From positions 1 through 64,000 of the forward strand of contig CADCHW010000006.1 of the NCBI GenBank assembly GCA_902801245.1: a stretch of DNA of 64,000 nt, read 5' to 3'. Of the stretch, positions 1 through 10,564 are shown one piece after another. Origin of the DNA: an uncultured Ruminococcus sp. Its GTDB lineage: Bacteria; Bacillota; Clostridia; Oscillospirales; Acutalibacteraceae. Made by a program: the position numbers and the translations under genes. The notes under the pieces were generated by a model. That model did not search any database, was not told where the DNA came from, and saw only the letters and a program-made list of their open reading frames with translations. Numbering within the stretch: position 1 is the stretch's first letter; the number at the start of each line of letters is the position of its first letter.

Positions 1-188
1 AAAAGAATACCAACGCCGTCACCCGTTTGACCCGTAGCGTCCTTACCGGCACGGTGTTCAAGCTTTTCAACAATGCTCAGAGCGTTGTCAACTACTGTAT
101 GGCTTTTCTCGCCCTTAATGCTCACAACTGCACCGATACCGCAGTTATCATGTTCAAATTCGGGTTGATACAAACCAACGTTTTTCAT
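1..188 (-). CDS. gltB: Glutamate synthase large subunit, N-terminal fragment (partial)
   Basis: Only the first 62 codons are present; the gene runs off the left edge of the window. The product starts MKNVGLYQPEFEHDNCGIG, and the Cys at residue 16 followed by GIG is the pattern of the class II glutamine amidotransferase nucleophile of GltB. It is followed by KLEHRAG and TGDGVGIL, also typical of the GltB start. The enzyme transfers the amide of glutamine to 2-oxoglutarate to make glutamate. The ATG at 186-188 follows a GGAG sequence. A nitrogen-assimilation role fits the nearby glnA. Family call from the N-terminus only; other class II amidotransferases are less likely because of the EHR..TGDG spacing. 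Confidence 0.82.
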   Translation of the reverse strand, partial: MKNVGLYQPEFEHDNCGIGAVVSIKGEKSHTVVDNALSIVEKLEHRAGKDATGQTGDGVGIL

Positions 189-296
189 ACTTATCATCTC
201 CTATTGTACTCACGTAACGATAAGATTTTTTATTCTTATCTTTATATATATAAATTAGTGTTTATCTAATACTAAAAATCATTGAAAACAAAACTT

Positions 297-588
297 CTGT
301 CTGTATGGTTGAAATTAAATCGTAAGTTATCTTTCTTTGACCGGCAATTCGCTCCGCTGTTGCCTGTTTTTGTTTGGGCGGACAGATGTTATTTTTGTGC
401 CGTATTTTATTTTGTTTTCTTTGATAGTTTATTTAGTTTCGCTGAGGGTAGTTTACTTTTCTTTGCAAGTTTGTTTCGTCAGCGACCAAAGGCTCTGCCT
501 TTGGAAACCGCAAGCTTTAAAAAGCTTGACCAAACTTTAACAGGCTTCGCAACCGTACAGCTACAAATCTTTTATATTTCGAGTATAA
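297..588 (+). repeat. REP-A copy 1 (MITE-like intergenic repeat)
   Basis: Fills most of the 433-bp gap between gltB and pyrG. It carries the family hallmarks: the hairpin GGCAA...TTGCC at about 352-374, TTTCGCTGAGGG, CGTCAGCGA, the hairpin CAAAGGC-TCT-GCCTTTG, and AAGCTTTAAAAAGCTTGACC. The right end (565-588) carries the terminal sequence ACAAATCTTTTATATTTCGAGTATA. The left flank (TCTGTCTGTATGGTTG) is shared with copy 4, so these two form a subfamily. The ORFs that cross it are not conserved between copies. Confidence 0.8.
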
Positions 589-594
589 AATTAA

Positions 595-2833
<2,239 letters not shown>

Positions 2834-2861
2834 TGATAACATAACTCCTCATTCCTCAATA

Positions 2862-4052
2862 TCAAACAAAACCTTTTGGCAACACCTTTTGAATAAACTC
2901 GCTGTTTCTTGCAATCTCAACAGCCTGTGCATACGAACCGGGGAGAACTTCCAATTCCTTAGTTATCTCTCTGTCGGCGGTGTAAAGATTTCTGTCAAAA
3001 GGCTCGGGGAGCTGCATATTTTTTTCAATGCCGTCAAGACCTGCATAAATCAGCAGTGCAAACGCAACATACGGATTTGCACAGGGGTCAGGCGAACGGA
3101 GTTCCATTCTTTTGTACTCGCCCTGTGCGGCAGGAATACGTATAAGCTGCGAACGGTTCTGATGTGACCATGTAATATATTTCGGAGCTTTCTTCTCGCC
3201 CAGCCGTTTGTACGACTCCTCACAGGAATTAAGGAATGCAGTCATCTCACGGATATGAGCCATAATTCCTGCCATATACTGCCATGAATAATCCTTGCCG
3301 TCACTAGACTTTACAGACATATTAATATGCAGACCGTTGCCGCTTTCATTCGCAATGGGCTTAGGTGAAAATTCCGCATACAGACCGTTTACATTTGCAA
3401 TCGAACGAACTACAGAGATAAACGTAACGGCATTGTCGGCGGTTGTGAGAGCGTCACTATACTTAAAATCAATCTCGTTCTGACCGGGACCCTCCTCGTG
3501 GTGGGAGGATTCGGGGATAATATCCATATTCAGAAGAGTGAAACAAATCTCACGCCTGACATTCTCGCCCTTATCCTCGGGAGCGATATCCATATAGCCT
3601 GCGGTATCGAACGGAATTTTAGTAGGGTTGCCGTCCTCGTCACGCTTGAAGAGATAAAATTCAAATTCCGTGCCGAAGTAACAGGTAAGACCCTTTTCCT
3701 TAGCCGCCGCAACGGCCTTTTTGAGAAATCTTCTGCCGTCAAGTTCAAAAGGTGTGCCGTCCGCATTTAAGATATCACAAAACATTCTCACAACTCTGCC
3801 CTGTGCAGGCCGCCACGGAAGAATTTCAATAGTATTGGGGTCGGGACGAAGAAACAGGTCGGAATTGACCACATCGCCGAAGCCCTTAATGCTTGAAGCG
3901 TCAAACGAAACACCATAATCGAAAGCTCTTTTAAGTTCTCCGGGCATAATTGAAATATTTTTTTGAGTTCCTGCAACATCAACAAAAGCAAGTCTTATAA
4001 ACTTTACGTCCTCCTCTTCGACAAAGGACATTATTTCCTGATATGATGACAT
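2862..4052 (-). CDS. glnA: Glutamine synthetase type I (short form)
   Basis: Converts glutamate, ammonia and ATP to glutamine. At 396 residues it is shorter than the usual 440-470. Visible family motifs are FDASSIKGFG (substrate loop), FGTEFEFYLF and GPGQNEIDF (metal-binding glutamates), NESGNGLHINMS, and the ATP-site sequences KAPKYITWSHQNRSQL and RMELRSPDPCANPY. The start MSSYQEIMSFV follows GGAGGGAG. The gene is first in a unit with the ANTAR regulator and pyrG and sits behind a sigma-70 promoter and an attenuator-like hairpin. The C-terminal EPFDRNLYTAD has a Tyr at the position adenylylated in enterobacterial enzymes, but no adenylyltransferase is seen here. Confidence 0.96.
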   Translation of the reverse strand: MSSYQEIMSFVEEEDVKFIRLAFVDVAGTQKNISIMPGELKRAFDYGVSFDASSIKGFGDVVNSDLFLRPDPNTIEILPWRPAQGRVVRMFCDILNADGTPFELDGRRFLKKAVAAAKEKGLTCYFGTEFEFYLFKRDEDGNPTKIPFDTAGYMDIAPEDKGENVRREICFTLLNMDIIPESSHHEEGPGQNEIDFKYSDALTTADNAVTFISVVRSIANVNGLYAEFSPKPIANESGNGLHINMSVKSSDGKDYSWQYMAGIMAHIREMTAFLNSCEESYKRLGEKKAPKYITWSHQNRSQLIRIPAAQGEYKRMELRSPDPCANPYVAFALLIYAGLDGIEKNMQLPEPFDRNLYTADREITKELEVLPGSYAQAVEIARNSEFIQKVLPKGFV

Positions 4053-4131
4053 ATACTCCCTCCGAAATAACCAATCTGTTCAACAACATATTTTCATATG
4101 AGCATATTGCATAAAAAATCTTAACCAAACT

Positions 4132-4193
4132 AAACAAAAAGAGGCATTCACCGTGATTTCAAGGTACACTTTCCCCTATCACAATGAACACCC
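4132..4193 (-). terminator. Attenuator-like hairpin in the glnA leader
   Basis: The arms 4178-4193 and 4142-4157 pair over 16 positions including G-U pairs (core TTCATTGTGAT with ATCACGGTGAA), enclose a 20-nt loop, and are followed on the minus strand by TCTTTTTGTTT. The hairpin starts about 20 nt after the predicted transcript start and 80 nt before glnA, so it would stop leader transcription unless relieved. A competing pairing CAAGG/CCTTG is possible. I do not see the canonical twin hexaloop ANTAR target. Confidence 0.6.
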
Positions 4194-4218
4194 TTGCTCA
4201 TCTTTTAATTCTTTAATA

Positions 4219-4247
4219 ATTTTATAACATTTCGGCAATTTTGTCAA
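4219..4247 (-). promoter_or_regulatory. Sigma-70 promoter of glnA
   Basis: TTGACA at 4242-4247, a 17-bp spacer, and TAAAAT at 4219-4224, read on the minus strand. Transcription is expected to start near 4212, giving a leader of about 160 nt that contains the attenuator-like hairpin. Confidence 0.75.
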
Positions 4248-4351
4248 GTCTGATTTGATAAAATATAGAGTTTTTCTGACGTTTATTTTTAGTATAAAAG
4301 TATAGATATTTTTTAAAATTTGCAAGATTGAAAATTTTTCCTGCATTTTTT

Positions 4352-4567
4352 CGCACGTGAAGATAGTCATCTTTAGCCTAACTTCACGAACCCGACCAAT
4401 AGATATTTTAGTGCGGTAGTTTTAGGTTGCTCTATTATAGTTATGTTTAACCTGTCACGATTACCAACCAAAGTTAAATAAGGTAGTAGAATCAGAACTA
4501 CAAAAGATGTCGCACCTTCCACTCTCTCCTGCGGACGTTGTCCGCCGTTGTCCGCCGTTGTCCGCCG
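4352..4567 (-). repeat. REP-C copy with adjacent tandem HP hairpins
   Basis: On the plus strand this reads CGCACGTGAAGATAGTCAT...AACCCGACCAA...GTTTTAGGTTGCTCTATTATAG (4352-4450), matching 19733-19848. At 4531-4567 follows GCGGACGTTGTCCGC with the 10-bp unit GTTGTCCGCC repeated three times. It occupies most of the gap between rluB and the glnA promoter. Confidence 0.65.
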
Positions 4568-4569
4568 AA

Positions 4570-5325
4570 TTATTTATAATTATAAGTAAGTACGGTAGTA
4601 TTCGGCTGGGCGGTCAATCTTTTAACCTCGTCATGAGATAAATCCCTCCACTTGCCCTGCGGAAGCATACCGAGCTTAACTTGACCAATCGCCGTTCTTT
4701 TAAGTCTTGCGACCTCCAGACCGAGCTGTTCGCACATTTTTCTGATTTGACGGTTTCTGCCCTCTCTGAGAATTATTTCAAGAACAACTCTGCCCTCCTG
4801 ACGGCTCACCACGTGAACCTCGCAGGGTGCTGTTTTCTTTCCGTCAATCATCATACCGGCACACATAGCCGTAACCTGCTCCTCCGTAATCGACGGACGA
4901 ACCGTAACCCTGTAAACCTTGTAAACGTGTTTGGCGGGGTGAGTAACCTTATTCGCAAACTCACCGTCATTCGTAAGCAGAAGAAGACCCTCCGATTCTC
5001 TGTCAAGTCTGCCCACGGGGTACACTCTCGCCGGAACGTCCTTGACCAAATCGGCAACACATTTTCTGCCCTTTTCGTCACTCATAGTAGTGACGTAACC
5101 TCTCGGTTTGTGAAGCATAATATAGTAATGTTTATTTTTCGCCGCCGTGCTTATTTTCTTGCCCTTGACCGTGACTTTATCTTTCTGAGGGTCAACCTTA
5201 TCGCCGATATGTGCAGCTTCGCCGTTGACCTTTACACTTCCCTTTTCAATAAGCTCCTCCGCCTTGCGTCTTGAAGCGACACCGCATTGTGCGAGAAGCT
5301 TTTGAAGTCTTATTTTTTCCGCCAT
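4570..5325 (-). CDS. rluB: Pseudouridine synthase, RsuA/RluB family
   Basis: Isomerises a uridine in ribosomal RNA (23S rRNA for RluB-type enzymes). The N-terminal S4 RNA-binding domain covers residues about 4-55 (RLQKLLAQCGVASRRKAEEL). The catalytic domain has the nucleophilic Asp in YPVGRLDRESEGLLLLTNDG (about residue 110) and the C-terminal REGRNRQIRKM motif. At 251 residues it has the usual length. The start is supported by GAGG upstream. It lies 24 bp downstream of the dacF-type gene in the same direction. RluB is more likely than RsuA because of length and Gram-positive context, but the target uridine cannot be read from sequence. Confidence 0.92.
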   Translation of the reverse strand: MAEKIRLQKLLAQCGVASRRKAEELIEKGSVKVNGEAAHIGDKVDPQKDKVTVKGKKISTAAKNKHYYIMLHKPRGYVTTMSDEKGRKCVADLVKDVPARVYPVGRLDRESEGLLLLTNDGEFANKVTHPAKHVYKVYRVTVRPSITEEQVTAMCAGMMIDGKKTAPCEVHVVSRQEGRVVLEIILREGRNRQIRKMCEQLGLEVARLKRTAIGQVKLGMLPQGKWRDLSHDEVKRLTAQPNTTVLTYNYK

Positions 5326-5349
5326 ATTTTAAATACCTCTGTTTATTAT

Positions 5350-6519
5350 TTATTTTCTAAACTTAAAAAAGACTCTTTTAAAGAAACTTAAAACATTATC
5401 GACAAACGAAGTTTCCGCCTGTCTGTACTCAACCGTTTCCGCCGCCGTCACATCGGACTGTCCCGAATAAACTCCGTTTTTATAATACTCAATAATTCCT
5501 ACCTTTTCGCCCTCTCTAATCGGTGCATACACAAACTCGGGCAGCTTATACACAACCTCGGGTTCTTCGCCCTCGTCACCGTCAACACAAACGGACGGCT
5601 GTTCCCCGACATCAAGATTAAGCGTATCGGCAGTACCTCCGACAACAGGTACGCTCAAACCGTCAAAATCCATTTCAAGCTGTTCAAGCGACAAACATTC
5701 AAAACCGTAGTCAAACATATTCTTATGGTCGTTCCAGTCGTCGCCGTCGTTAAGCGTTACGGCAATTAGCCTGATACCGTCCTTTTCCGCACACGAAACA
5801 AGAGTTCGCCCTGCCTTTTGGGTGTAGCCTGTTTTTCCTGCAATACAGTATTCATATTCACGCAGAAGTTTGTTTTCGTTGTAGTAGGTTTGGCTCTTGT
5901 CACTCGGCTCAATGAAATTAACGGTAATGCTCCGATTACAGTCAATCTCTCTGAAAAGACTGTTTTCCATACAGTACTCCATAAGCTTTGCCAAATCCTC
6001 AGCGGTGGTGTAATGTCCCTCCGCATCAAGACCCGAGGGCGTAACGAAGCTTGTATTTTCAAGACCGATATCTCTAGCCTTTTGGTTCATCAGGTTTTGG
6101 AAACCCTCAAAACTTCCGCCCACGGTCAAAGCAATGGCATTCGCCGCATCGTTTCCCGACACCATAAGCATACCGCCGACCAAATCCGACATCAGAATTT
6201 TCTCCCCTGCACCCAAGTACATCGAAGACCCCTCTGCATACATATCCTCCGTCACGGTGACAACAGTTTCTTCATCATCGGCTTGAAGCATTTCAATACC
6301 GAGGATAGCCGTCATAATTTTGGTGGTACTAGCCATAGGCAGCCGAACATCGCCGTTCTGAGAAAGCATAAACTCACCCGTATTCACACAGTAAAGTGCA
6401 TAGGCATACGCACTCACAGTAGGAACATCGGCACTCGCACAGAGCATAGAACTCACGGCAACACCCAAAGCAATCAGACCGCATACCGCTGTTTTCAACA
6501 ACTTTTTCAAATTAACCAC
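5350..6519 (-). CDS. dacF: D-alanyl-D-alanine carboxypeptidase (PBP5/DacF type)
   Basis: Trims the terminal D-Ala of peptidoglycan stem peptides outside the membrane. It has an N-terminal signal peptide (LLKTAVCGLIALGVAVSSML) and the three penicilloyl-serine transferase motifs: SxxK in MASTTKIMTA (about residue 63), SGN in VSGNDAANA, and KTG in IAGKTGYTQKAGRTL. A C-terminal beta domain is followed by a basic amphipathic tail (SFFKRVFFKFRK) that would hold it at the membrane. At 389 residues it has normal family length. It lies in a run with rluB downstream and gerW/ytfI-like genes upstream, an order seen in sporulating Firmicutes. DacF versus DacA naming is a judgement. Confidence 0.92.
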   Translation of the reverse strand: MVNLKKLLKTAVCGLIALGVAVSSMLCASADVPTVSAYAYALYCVNTGEFMLSQNGDVRLPMASTTKIMTAILGIEMLQADDEETVVTVTEDMYAEGSSMYLGAGEKILMSDLVGGMLMVSGNDAANAIALTVGGSFEGFQNLMNQKARDIGLENTSFVTPSGLDAEGHYTTAEDLAKLMEYCMENSLFREIDCNRSITVNFIEPSDKSQTYYNENKLLREYEYCIAGKTGYTQKAGRTLVSCAEKDGIRLIAVTLNDGDDWNDHKNMFDYGFECLSLEQLEMDFDGLSVPVVGGTADTLNLDVGEQPSVCVDGDEGEEPEVVYKLPEFVYAPIREGEKVGIIEYYKNGVYSGQSDVTAAETVEYRQAETSFVDNVLSFFKRVFFKFRK

Positions 6520-6585
6520 TCCATATATTTTTATTATAAAAATATATGAAACAACACAGAAAAATATTAATTTGTCGCCGAATAG

Positions 6586-6722
6586 TATACTCGAAAGCGT
6601 TAAGATTTACCGCCAATATTTAATTTAAAAACCCCTCCGTCAGCCTTACGGCTGCCACCTCCCCTAAAAGCGGAGGCTTTTTAGAAAGTCGCCCCTTATA
6701 GGTAAGATGTCTGCACGTCGTC
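6586..6722 (-). repeat. REP-B copy 1 (partial, MITE-like)
   Basis: Begins with the terminal sequence TATACTCGAAAGCGTTAAG followed by ATTTACCGCC, then AAACCCCTCCGTCAGCCTTA, GGCTGCCACCTCCCCT, and GTCGCCCCTTATAGG. The far terminal repeat is missing and the element ends just before the gerW stop codon. Confidence 0.75.
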
Positions 6723-6728
6723 CGCCAG

Positions 6729-7238
6729 CTATTCTATGTCGGCAACTTCGTCGGAAATATCGTCGTCATCATCGATAACGATATCCGCTGCTTTTTTCTT
6801 GGTTTTCGTAACAGTAGTTTTCTTTTCCTCGACTACTTTCACGTCACTGTCGTTGTTATCCTTTTTCTTGCTCATTTTCTTGAAGAGGTCGCCCACCTTG
6901 TCGGCAAAATCGGGAATCATACTGATAACTCTGTCAACAGCACCGTCAAACTCCATATTGAGCATTTTAACATCGCCGTTATTCACAACGAGAAACGCAA
7001 CAGGCTGAATCGAAACTCCGGCACCGCTGCCGCCGCCAAAGTACTCCTTTTGGGGATTAGCCTTTGAGGGCAAATCCGAACCGCCCGAAGCAAAACCGTA
7101 GCTTACCTTTGAAACAGGGATAATAACAGTTCCGTCGGGACAGATTACAGGCTCTCCGATAATGGTATTTACGTCTACCATCTGTCTTATTTTTTCCATT
7201 GTAGTATCCATCATACTGTTAAGATTATTTATAGCCAT
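6729..7238 (-). CDS. gerW: GerW/YtfJ family sporulation protein
   Basis: About 169 residues. The family core covers residues about 15-115: MDVNTIIGEPVICPDGTVIIPVSKVSYGFASGG in part, a glycine-rich FGGGSGAGVSIQP and AFLVVNNGDVKML. The family is made in the forespore and affects spore germination; its biochemical role is unknown. The tail from about residue 120 is low-complexity Lys/Asp (KKKDNND, DDDDDI). The ATG at 7238 is chosen because the conserved region starts at MAINNL. AAGGG lies 12 nt upstream, and a TTG at 7250 is possible. It is 27 bp downstream of the DUF2953 gene, the same pairing as ytfI-ytfJ of Bacillus. Confidence 0.9.
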   Translation of the reverse strand: MAINNLNSMMDTTMEKIRQMVDVNTIIGEPVICPDGTVIIPVSKVSYGFASGGSDLPSKANPQKEYFGGGSGAGVSIQPVAFLVVNNGDVKMLNMEFDGAVDRVISMIPDFADKVGDLFKKMSKKKDNNDSDVKVVEEKKTTVTKTKKKAADIVIDDDDDISDEVADIE

Positions 7239-7265
7239 TTTTATACACAACCCTTTCCGATTAAA

Positions 7266-8066
7266 TTACAACTTTCCTTTGTTTTTGAGTATCAAATAGT
7301 TTACAAGTGCGTGTACCGCACCGAATACAATCCACCACGGCAGAACCGCCAAATCCGCATATACATCAAACTCGGGTTCTGTCTTGTCAAAATCGGGTAC
7401 AATATTAACGCCGTAATCGTCATATTTCATAACCCTTAAAAGTATCGCCAAAGCCGGATAAATTCCCGAACAGAAATATCCGTAATATACAGCCGTGTCC
7501 GCGGCATTGTCAAAAGCAACCGTAACATTCAAATCAAGATGTTTTATTCTGATATGCTTAAAAATCGGCTTCAAAAGATTTCCTGCAAGCCTTGCAATTT
7601 CCTTAAACGCATTTAAAAGACCGTTAAGACCCTTTTCCTTAAAAGTAGTTTTAACCCATTTCAAGACGGCATTCTCTTTTTTTTCCTCCGATTTTTTCTT
7701 TGACTTTTTATCGGACTTTTTCTTATTATCGATTTTTCCCGATTTATCATCTGTATCGGAAATATTTTTATTTTTAATAGTTTTGTTTGTGTTATCCGTT
7801 TTCTTTTTTGAAACGGTATCTTTATCATCATTGACAGCTTTGTTGTCTTTTTTATTTTTGACGGTTTTTTTCTTTAAGAAAAATTTACGTTTCGGCTTTT
7901 TTTCCTCTTTATCTCCGACAACCGTAAATTTCAAAAATAAATATTTCAAAACAACCGTTATATCGTCGGCATATCTAACCTGAACCCTTAAAGGTATCAC
8001 AAGAGCCATAGCAACAATCAGGAGTACAGCAAGCAACACCCATAAAATTATTTTTATGATTATCAA
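7266..8066 (-). CDS. DUF2953 membrane protein (YtfI-like)
   Basis: 266 residues. An N-terminal membrane helix (IILWVLLAVLLIVAMALVI) leads to a short beta region (VQVRYADDITVVLKYLFLKF). A very lysine-rich stretch (residues about 60-125) follows, and then the conserved DUF2953 core (LNVTVAFDNAADTAVYYGYF, ILLRVMKYDDYGVNIVPDF). A second hydrophobic segment lies near the C-terminus. Function unknown. The fixed neighbourhood with gerW/ytfJ suggests a spore-related role (inference). The lysine-rich insert is unusually long. Confidence 0.82.
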   Translation of the reverse strand: MIIIKIILWVLLAVLLIVAMALVIPLRVQVRYADDITVVLKYLFLKFTVVGDKEEKKPKRKFFLKKKTVKNKKDNKAVNDDKDTVSKKKTDNTNKTIKNKNISDTDDKSGKIDNKKKSDKKSKKKSEEKKENAVLKWVKTTFKEKGLNGLLNAFKEIARLAGNLLKPIFKHIRIKHLDLNVTVAFDNAADTAVYYGYFCSGIYPALAILLRVMKYDDYGVNIVPDFDKTEPEFDVYADLAVLPWWIVFGAVHALVNYLILKNKGKL

Positions 8067-8098
8067 ATTTCCGCACCCCTATTCATATTCATTATTCT

Positions 8099-8653
8099 TT
8101 ATTCTTTATTCTCTATTCTATCTTCTTTATTCTTTTCTTCCGATTTCTCGGGGAGTGGCGGCAAGCCGTCAAGAGTTTCGATACTAAAGCATCTCAAAAA
8201 GTGGTCTGTCGTACCGTACAAAAGCGGTCTGCCTGGGAGTTCAAGTCTGCCCTTTTCCTCAATAAGACCTTTCACGCAAAGACTTCCTATAACACCCGAA
8301 CAGTCAACGCCTCTTATCTGCTCAACGAAAGCCTTTGTAACAGGCTGATTGTAAGCCACAATCGCAAGCACTTCCATAGCCGCCTGAGAAAGCGGAGTAT
8401 TCTTTTTCATATCCATAACTTTACGGACATACGTTCCGTACTCCTTATTTGTACACATCTGAATATTTTTATTCAGGCGGATAATTTTCAAGCCTTTATT
8501 GGGAACATTGTACATTTCGATAAGCTCGTCTATACATTTTGTAACGGTGGCGGTGTCAAGCTCCAAAGCTCGTACAATTCGGTCAATCTCAACGGGAGTA
8601 CCGCTTGCAAAGAGTATAGCCTCAATCGCACCGAAAATTTCATTTTTATCCAT
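8099..8653 (-). CDS. scpB: Segregation and condensation protein B
   Basis: Winged-helix partner of the SMC condensin. Recognised by IFGAIEAILFASGTPVEID, LSQAAMEVLAIVAYNQPVTK and EQIRGVDCSGVIGSL. The start follows the scpA stop by 6 bp, so the two are translated from one mRNA. The final residues (EEKNKEDRIENKE) are encoded by an imperfect TTCTTTATT-type tract (plus-strand view) that also occurs at 12800-12900 and 54658-54705, so the tail is probably a late addition. Confidence 0.94.
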   Translation of the reverse strand: MDKNEIFGAIEAILFASGTPVEIDRIVRALELDTATVTKCIDELIEMYNVPNKGLKIIRLNKNIQMCTNKEYGTYVRKVMDMKKNTPLSQAAMEVLAIVAYNQPVTKAFVEQIRGVDCSGVIGSLCVKGLIEEKGRLELPGRPLLYGTTDHFLRCFSIETLDGLPPLPEKSEEKNKEDRIENKE

Positions 8654-8659
8654 AAAAAG

Positions 8660-9370
8660 CTAACTCTTCCTTTCAATCAGTCTTACCTCTGCATCATCGC
8701 CGTCACCCTCAACACGAATACGCTTGCCCTTTACAAGCTCAAGAATTGCCAGAAAAGTCGCAACAAGCTCGGACTTATCCTTACTCGCAGCGAACATTTG
8801 TTCATAAGGACAATTACCGTTTCGTCTTAGAAGTCTTAACACGTGAATAATCTTCGAGCCTACGGGAACTATACGTCTTGCGACAATTCCCTTAAAAGCG
8901 TCGGACGGCGGAGGGAGTTTTTTCTTTCCTCTTCCTGCGGCTCTGATGTACGCTTCCTGCAAGACAATAGGATTATGAACACGGTTGTAAGTCATATCGT
9001 AATCGACCTGTGACGGTTCACGACAGAAGTTATCGAACGTGATAATATTCGCCATAACTCCTGCAATCCGCTTGCATTCCTGATATTCAAGCAGTTGACC
9101 TGTAAGCTCTTTTTTAAGCTCCTCAACCTCTTCCTCATGCTTTGGCAGCAGCATAGTTGACTTGATATAGACAAGCCGTGAAGCCATTTCGAGGAACTCC
9201 GAAGCGATGTCGATTTGTTCCTCCTGCATTTCTTTTATTTTCTCGGTGTATTGTTCGAGAAGCACAGATATTTCTATATCGTAAATATTCAATTTATTTT
9301 TAGCTATAAGGTTCAGCAGCAGGTCAAGAGGACCTTCAAAGACAGGAAGCTTATAGGTTAGCTGTTCCAA
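8660..9370 (-). CDS. scpA: Segregation and condensation protein A
   Basis: Kleisin subunit of SMC-ScpAB, which compacts and separates the chromosome. The N-terminal LPVFEGPLDLLLNLIAKNKL and IYDIEISVLLEQY are family signatures, followed by YIKSTMLLP and a C-terminal winged helix (FLAILELVKGKRI). At 236 residues it has the typical length. It heads the scpA-scpB pair; the M50 peptidase gene lies 31 bp upstream in the same direction. Confidence 0.95.
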   Translation of the reverse strand: MEQLTYKLPVFEGPLDLLLNLIAKNKLNIYDIEISVLLEQYTEKIKEMQEEQIDIASEFLEMASRLVYIKSTMLLPKHEEEVEELKKELTGQLLEYQECKRIAGVMANIITFDNFCREPSQVDYDMTYNRVHNPIVLQEAYIRAAGRGKKKLPPPSDAFKGIVARRIVPVGSKIIHVLRLLRRNGNCPYEQMFAASKDKSELVATFLAILELVKGKRIRVEGDGDDAEVRLIERKS

Positions 9371-9401
9371 TAAGATTCACCTCAACACACTTTAATGCGT
9401 A

Positions 9402-10079
9402 CTAATAAAACGAATGCAGCGTTATGAAATTCACAAAAGTAAAAAGCCAATTGCTCGGATAAGTCATAATTGTATCGACAACATTTGTAGCGACAAGAAT
9501 AATTAAAATTGTAGACAGCGTTCTCTCGTTCATAAGCATTTTAACATACGTCTGATGAGGGAGGAACGCACCCAAAATTTTTGAACCGTCAAGCGGCGGA
9601 AGAGGAATGAGGTTAAACACAGCCAAACTTATATTTACACTTGAATAGTAAAAGAAGAAATAATAAACCGCACTGTACCAAGTTTGTGCAATATACTCAT
9701 CGGGAACACAAACCCTGAAAAGCTTCAGCAGAAAACCGCCCACAATAGCGGCAATAATATTTGCCGCCGGACCTGCAAGAGCGACAAGAGCCATATCACG
9801 TTTGGGATTTTTAAAATATCTCGGGTCAACGGGAACGGGTTCAGCCCAGCCGAAACCGACAAGAAGCAGACACACCGCACCTATGTAATTTATATGGTGA
9901 AGAGGATTAAATGTAAGTCTGCCCTGATTTTTCGCCGTATTGTCGCCGAGCTTATAGGCAGCGAAGCCGTGGGCAAGCTCATGAAACGGCAGTACAACCA
10001 TAATTACAAACAAGGTTGCGACAAGCTGCATAACTATAGATATAAAGTTAAAGTTACCCCGTAGTATCTGATATAACAT
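9402..10079 (-). CDS. Site-2 protease family (M50) membrane metalloprotease
   Basis: 225 residues with four or five membrane segments. The zinc-binding HELAHGFAAYKLGD (HExxH, about residue 32) is in the first helix, and the second motif NLIPLPPLDGSKIL (the NxxPxxxxDG signature) gives the third zinc ligand region. There is no PDZ domain, so it is the small YwhC-like type rather than RseP. Substrates are unknown. It lies upstream of scpAB, an arrangement common in Clostridia. ATG start with an AAAGGAAAG-type SD. Confidence 0.9.
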   Translation of the reverse strand: MLYQILRGNFNFISIVMQLVATLFVIMVVLPFHELAHGFAAYKLGDNTAKNQGRLTFNPLHHINYIGAVCLLLVGFGWAEPVPVDPRYFKNPKRDMALVALAGPAANIIAAIVGGFLLKLFRVCVPDEYIAQTWYSAVYYFFFYYSSVNISLAVFNLIPLPPLDGSKILGAFLPHQTYVKMLMNERTLSTILIILVATNVVDTIMTYPSNWLFTFVNFITLHSFY

Positions 10080-10201
10080 AACATCTTTCCTTTCTCAAAA
10101 CTAAATTGTACAAACAAATATACAGTATCTATTATATAATACCCATAGGAAAAAAACAAGTAAATAATTGTTAAAATTTTTGTACCCGACAACAGAGGAT
10201 T

Positions 10202-10406
10202 TATACTCAAAATCTAAAAGATTTAGCAAACGGAATTAAACCCCTCTGTCCTGCGGACATCTCCCCTATAAGGGGCGACTTTAATAAATCAAGAACCAAA
10301 AAGCCTCCACTTTTAGGGGAGGTGGCAGCCGTAAGGCTGACGGAGGGGTTTTTAAAAAATCTCAATTTTTTAATATTGTCGCTAAATCTTAACGCTTTCG
10401 AGTATA
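10202..10406 (+). repeat. REP-B copy 2 (complete, 205 bp)
   Basis: Bounded by TATACTCAAAATCTAAAAGA on the left and CGCTTTCGAGTATA on the right, inverted copies of each other with mismatches. Inside are ACCCCTCTGTCCTGCGGACA, CTCCCCTATAAGGGGCGACT, a GCCTCC/GGGGAGG hairpin and CAGCCGTAAGGCTGACGGAG. The copies at 22342 and 33600 match almost base for base. It lies in the gap between rpmB and the M50 gene. Confidence 0.85.
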
Positions 10407-10486
10407 TAATGCGTAATATTGAATTTTGGTGGTTGAAAGTTCATTTGCTATGGCGAGAATTACGCATTAAATCAGACTTCGCCAAA

Positions 10487-10532
10487 AATCAAAAAAGAAA
10501 AAAAGAAAAAAGGAACTTAATTAAAAGCTCCT
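10487..10532 (-). terminator. Intrinsic terminator of rpmB
   Basis: On the minus strand AGGAGCTT-TTAATT-AAGTTCCT (10511-10532) is followed by TTTTTTCTTTTTTTC, 33 bp after the rpmB stop codon. Confidence 0.85.
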
Positions 10533-10564
10533 CTAATTCTTGTGTTATATTAAAATATTACACA

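Noticed and set aside
4053..4212. glnA leader considered as a glutamine riboswitch or twin-hexaloop ANTAR target
   Set aside because: The conserved glutamine-aptamer sequences and the two A1/G4 hexaloop hairpins are not visible; only the terminator-like hairpin is supported.
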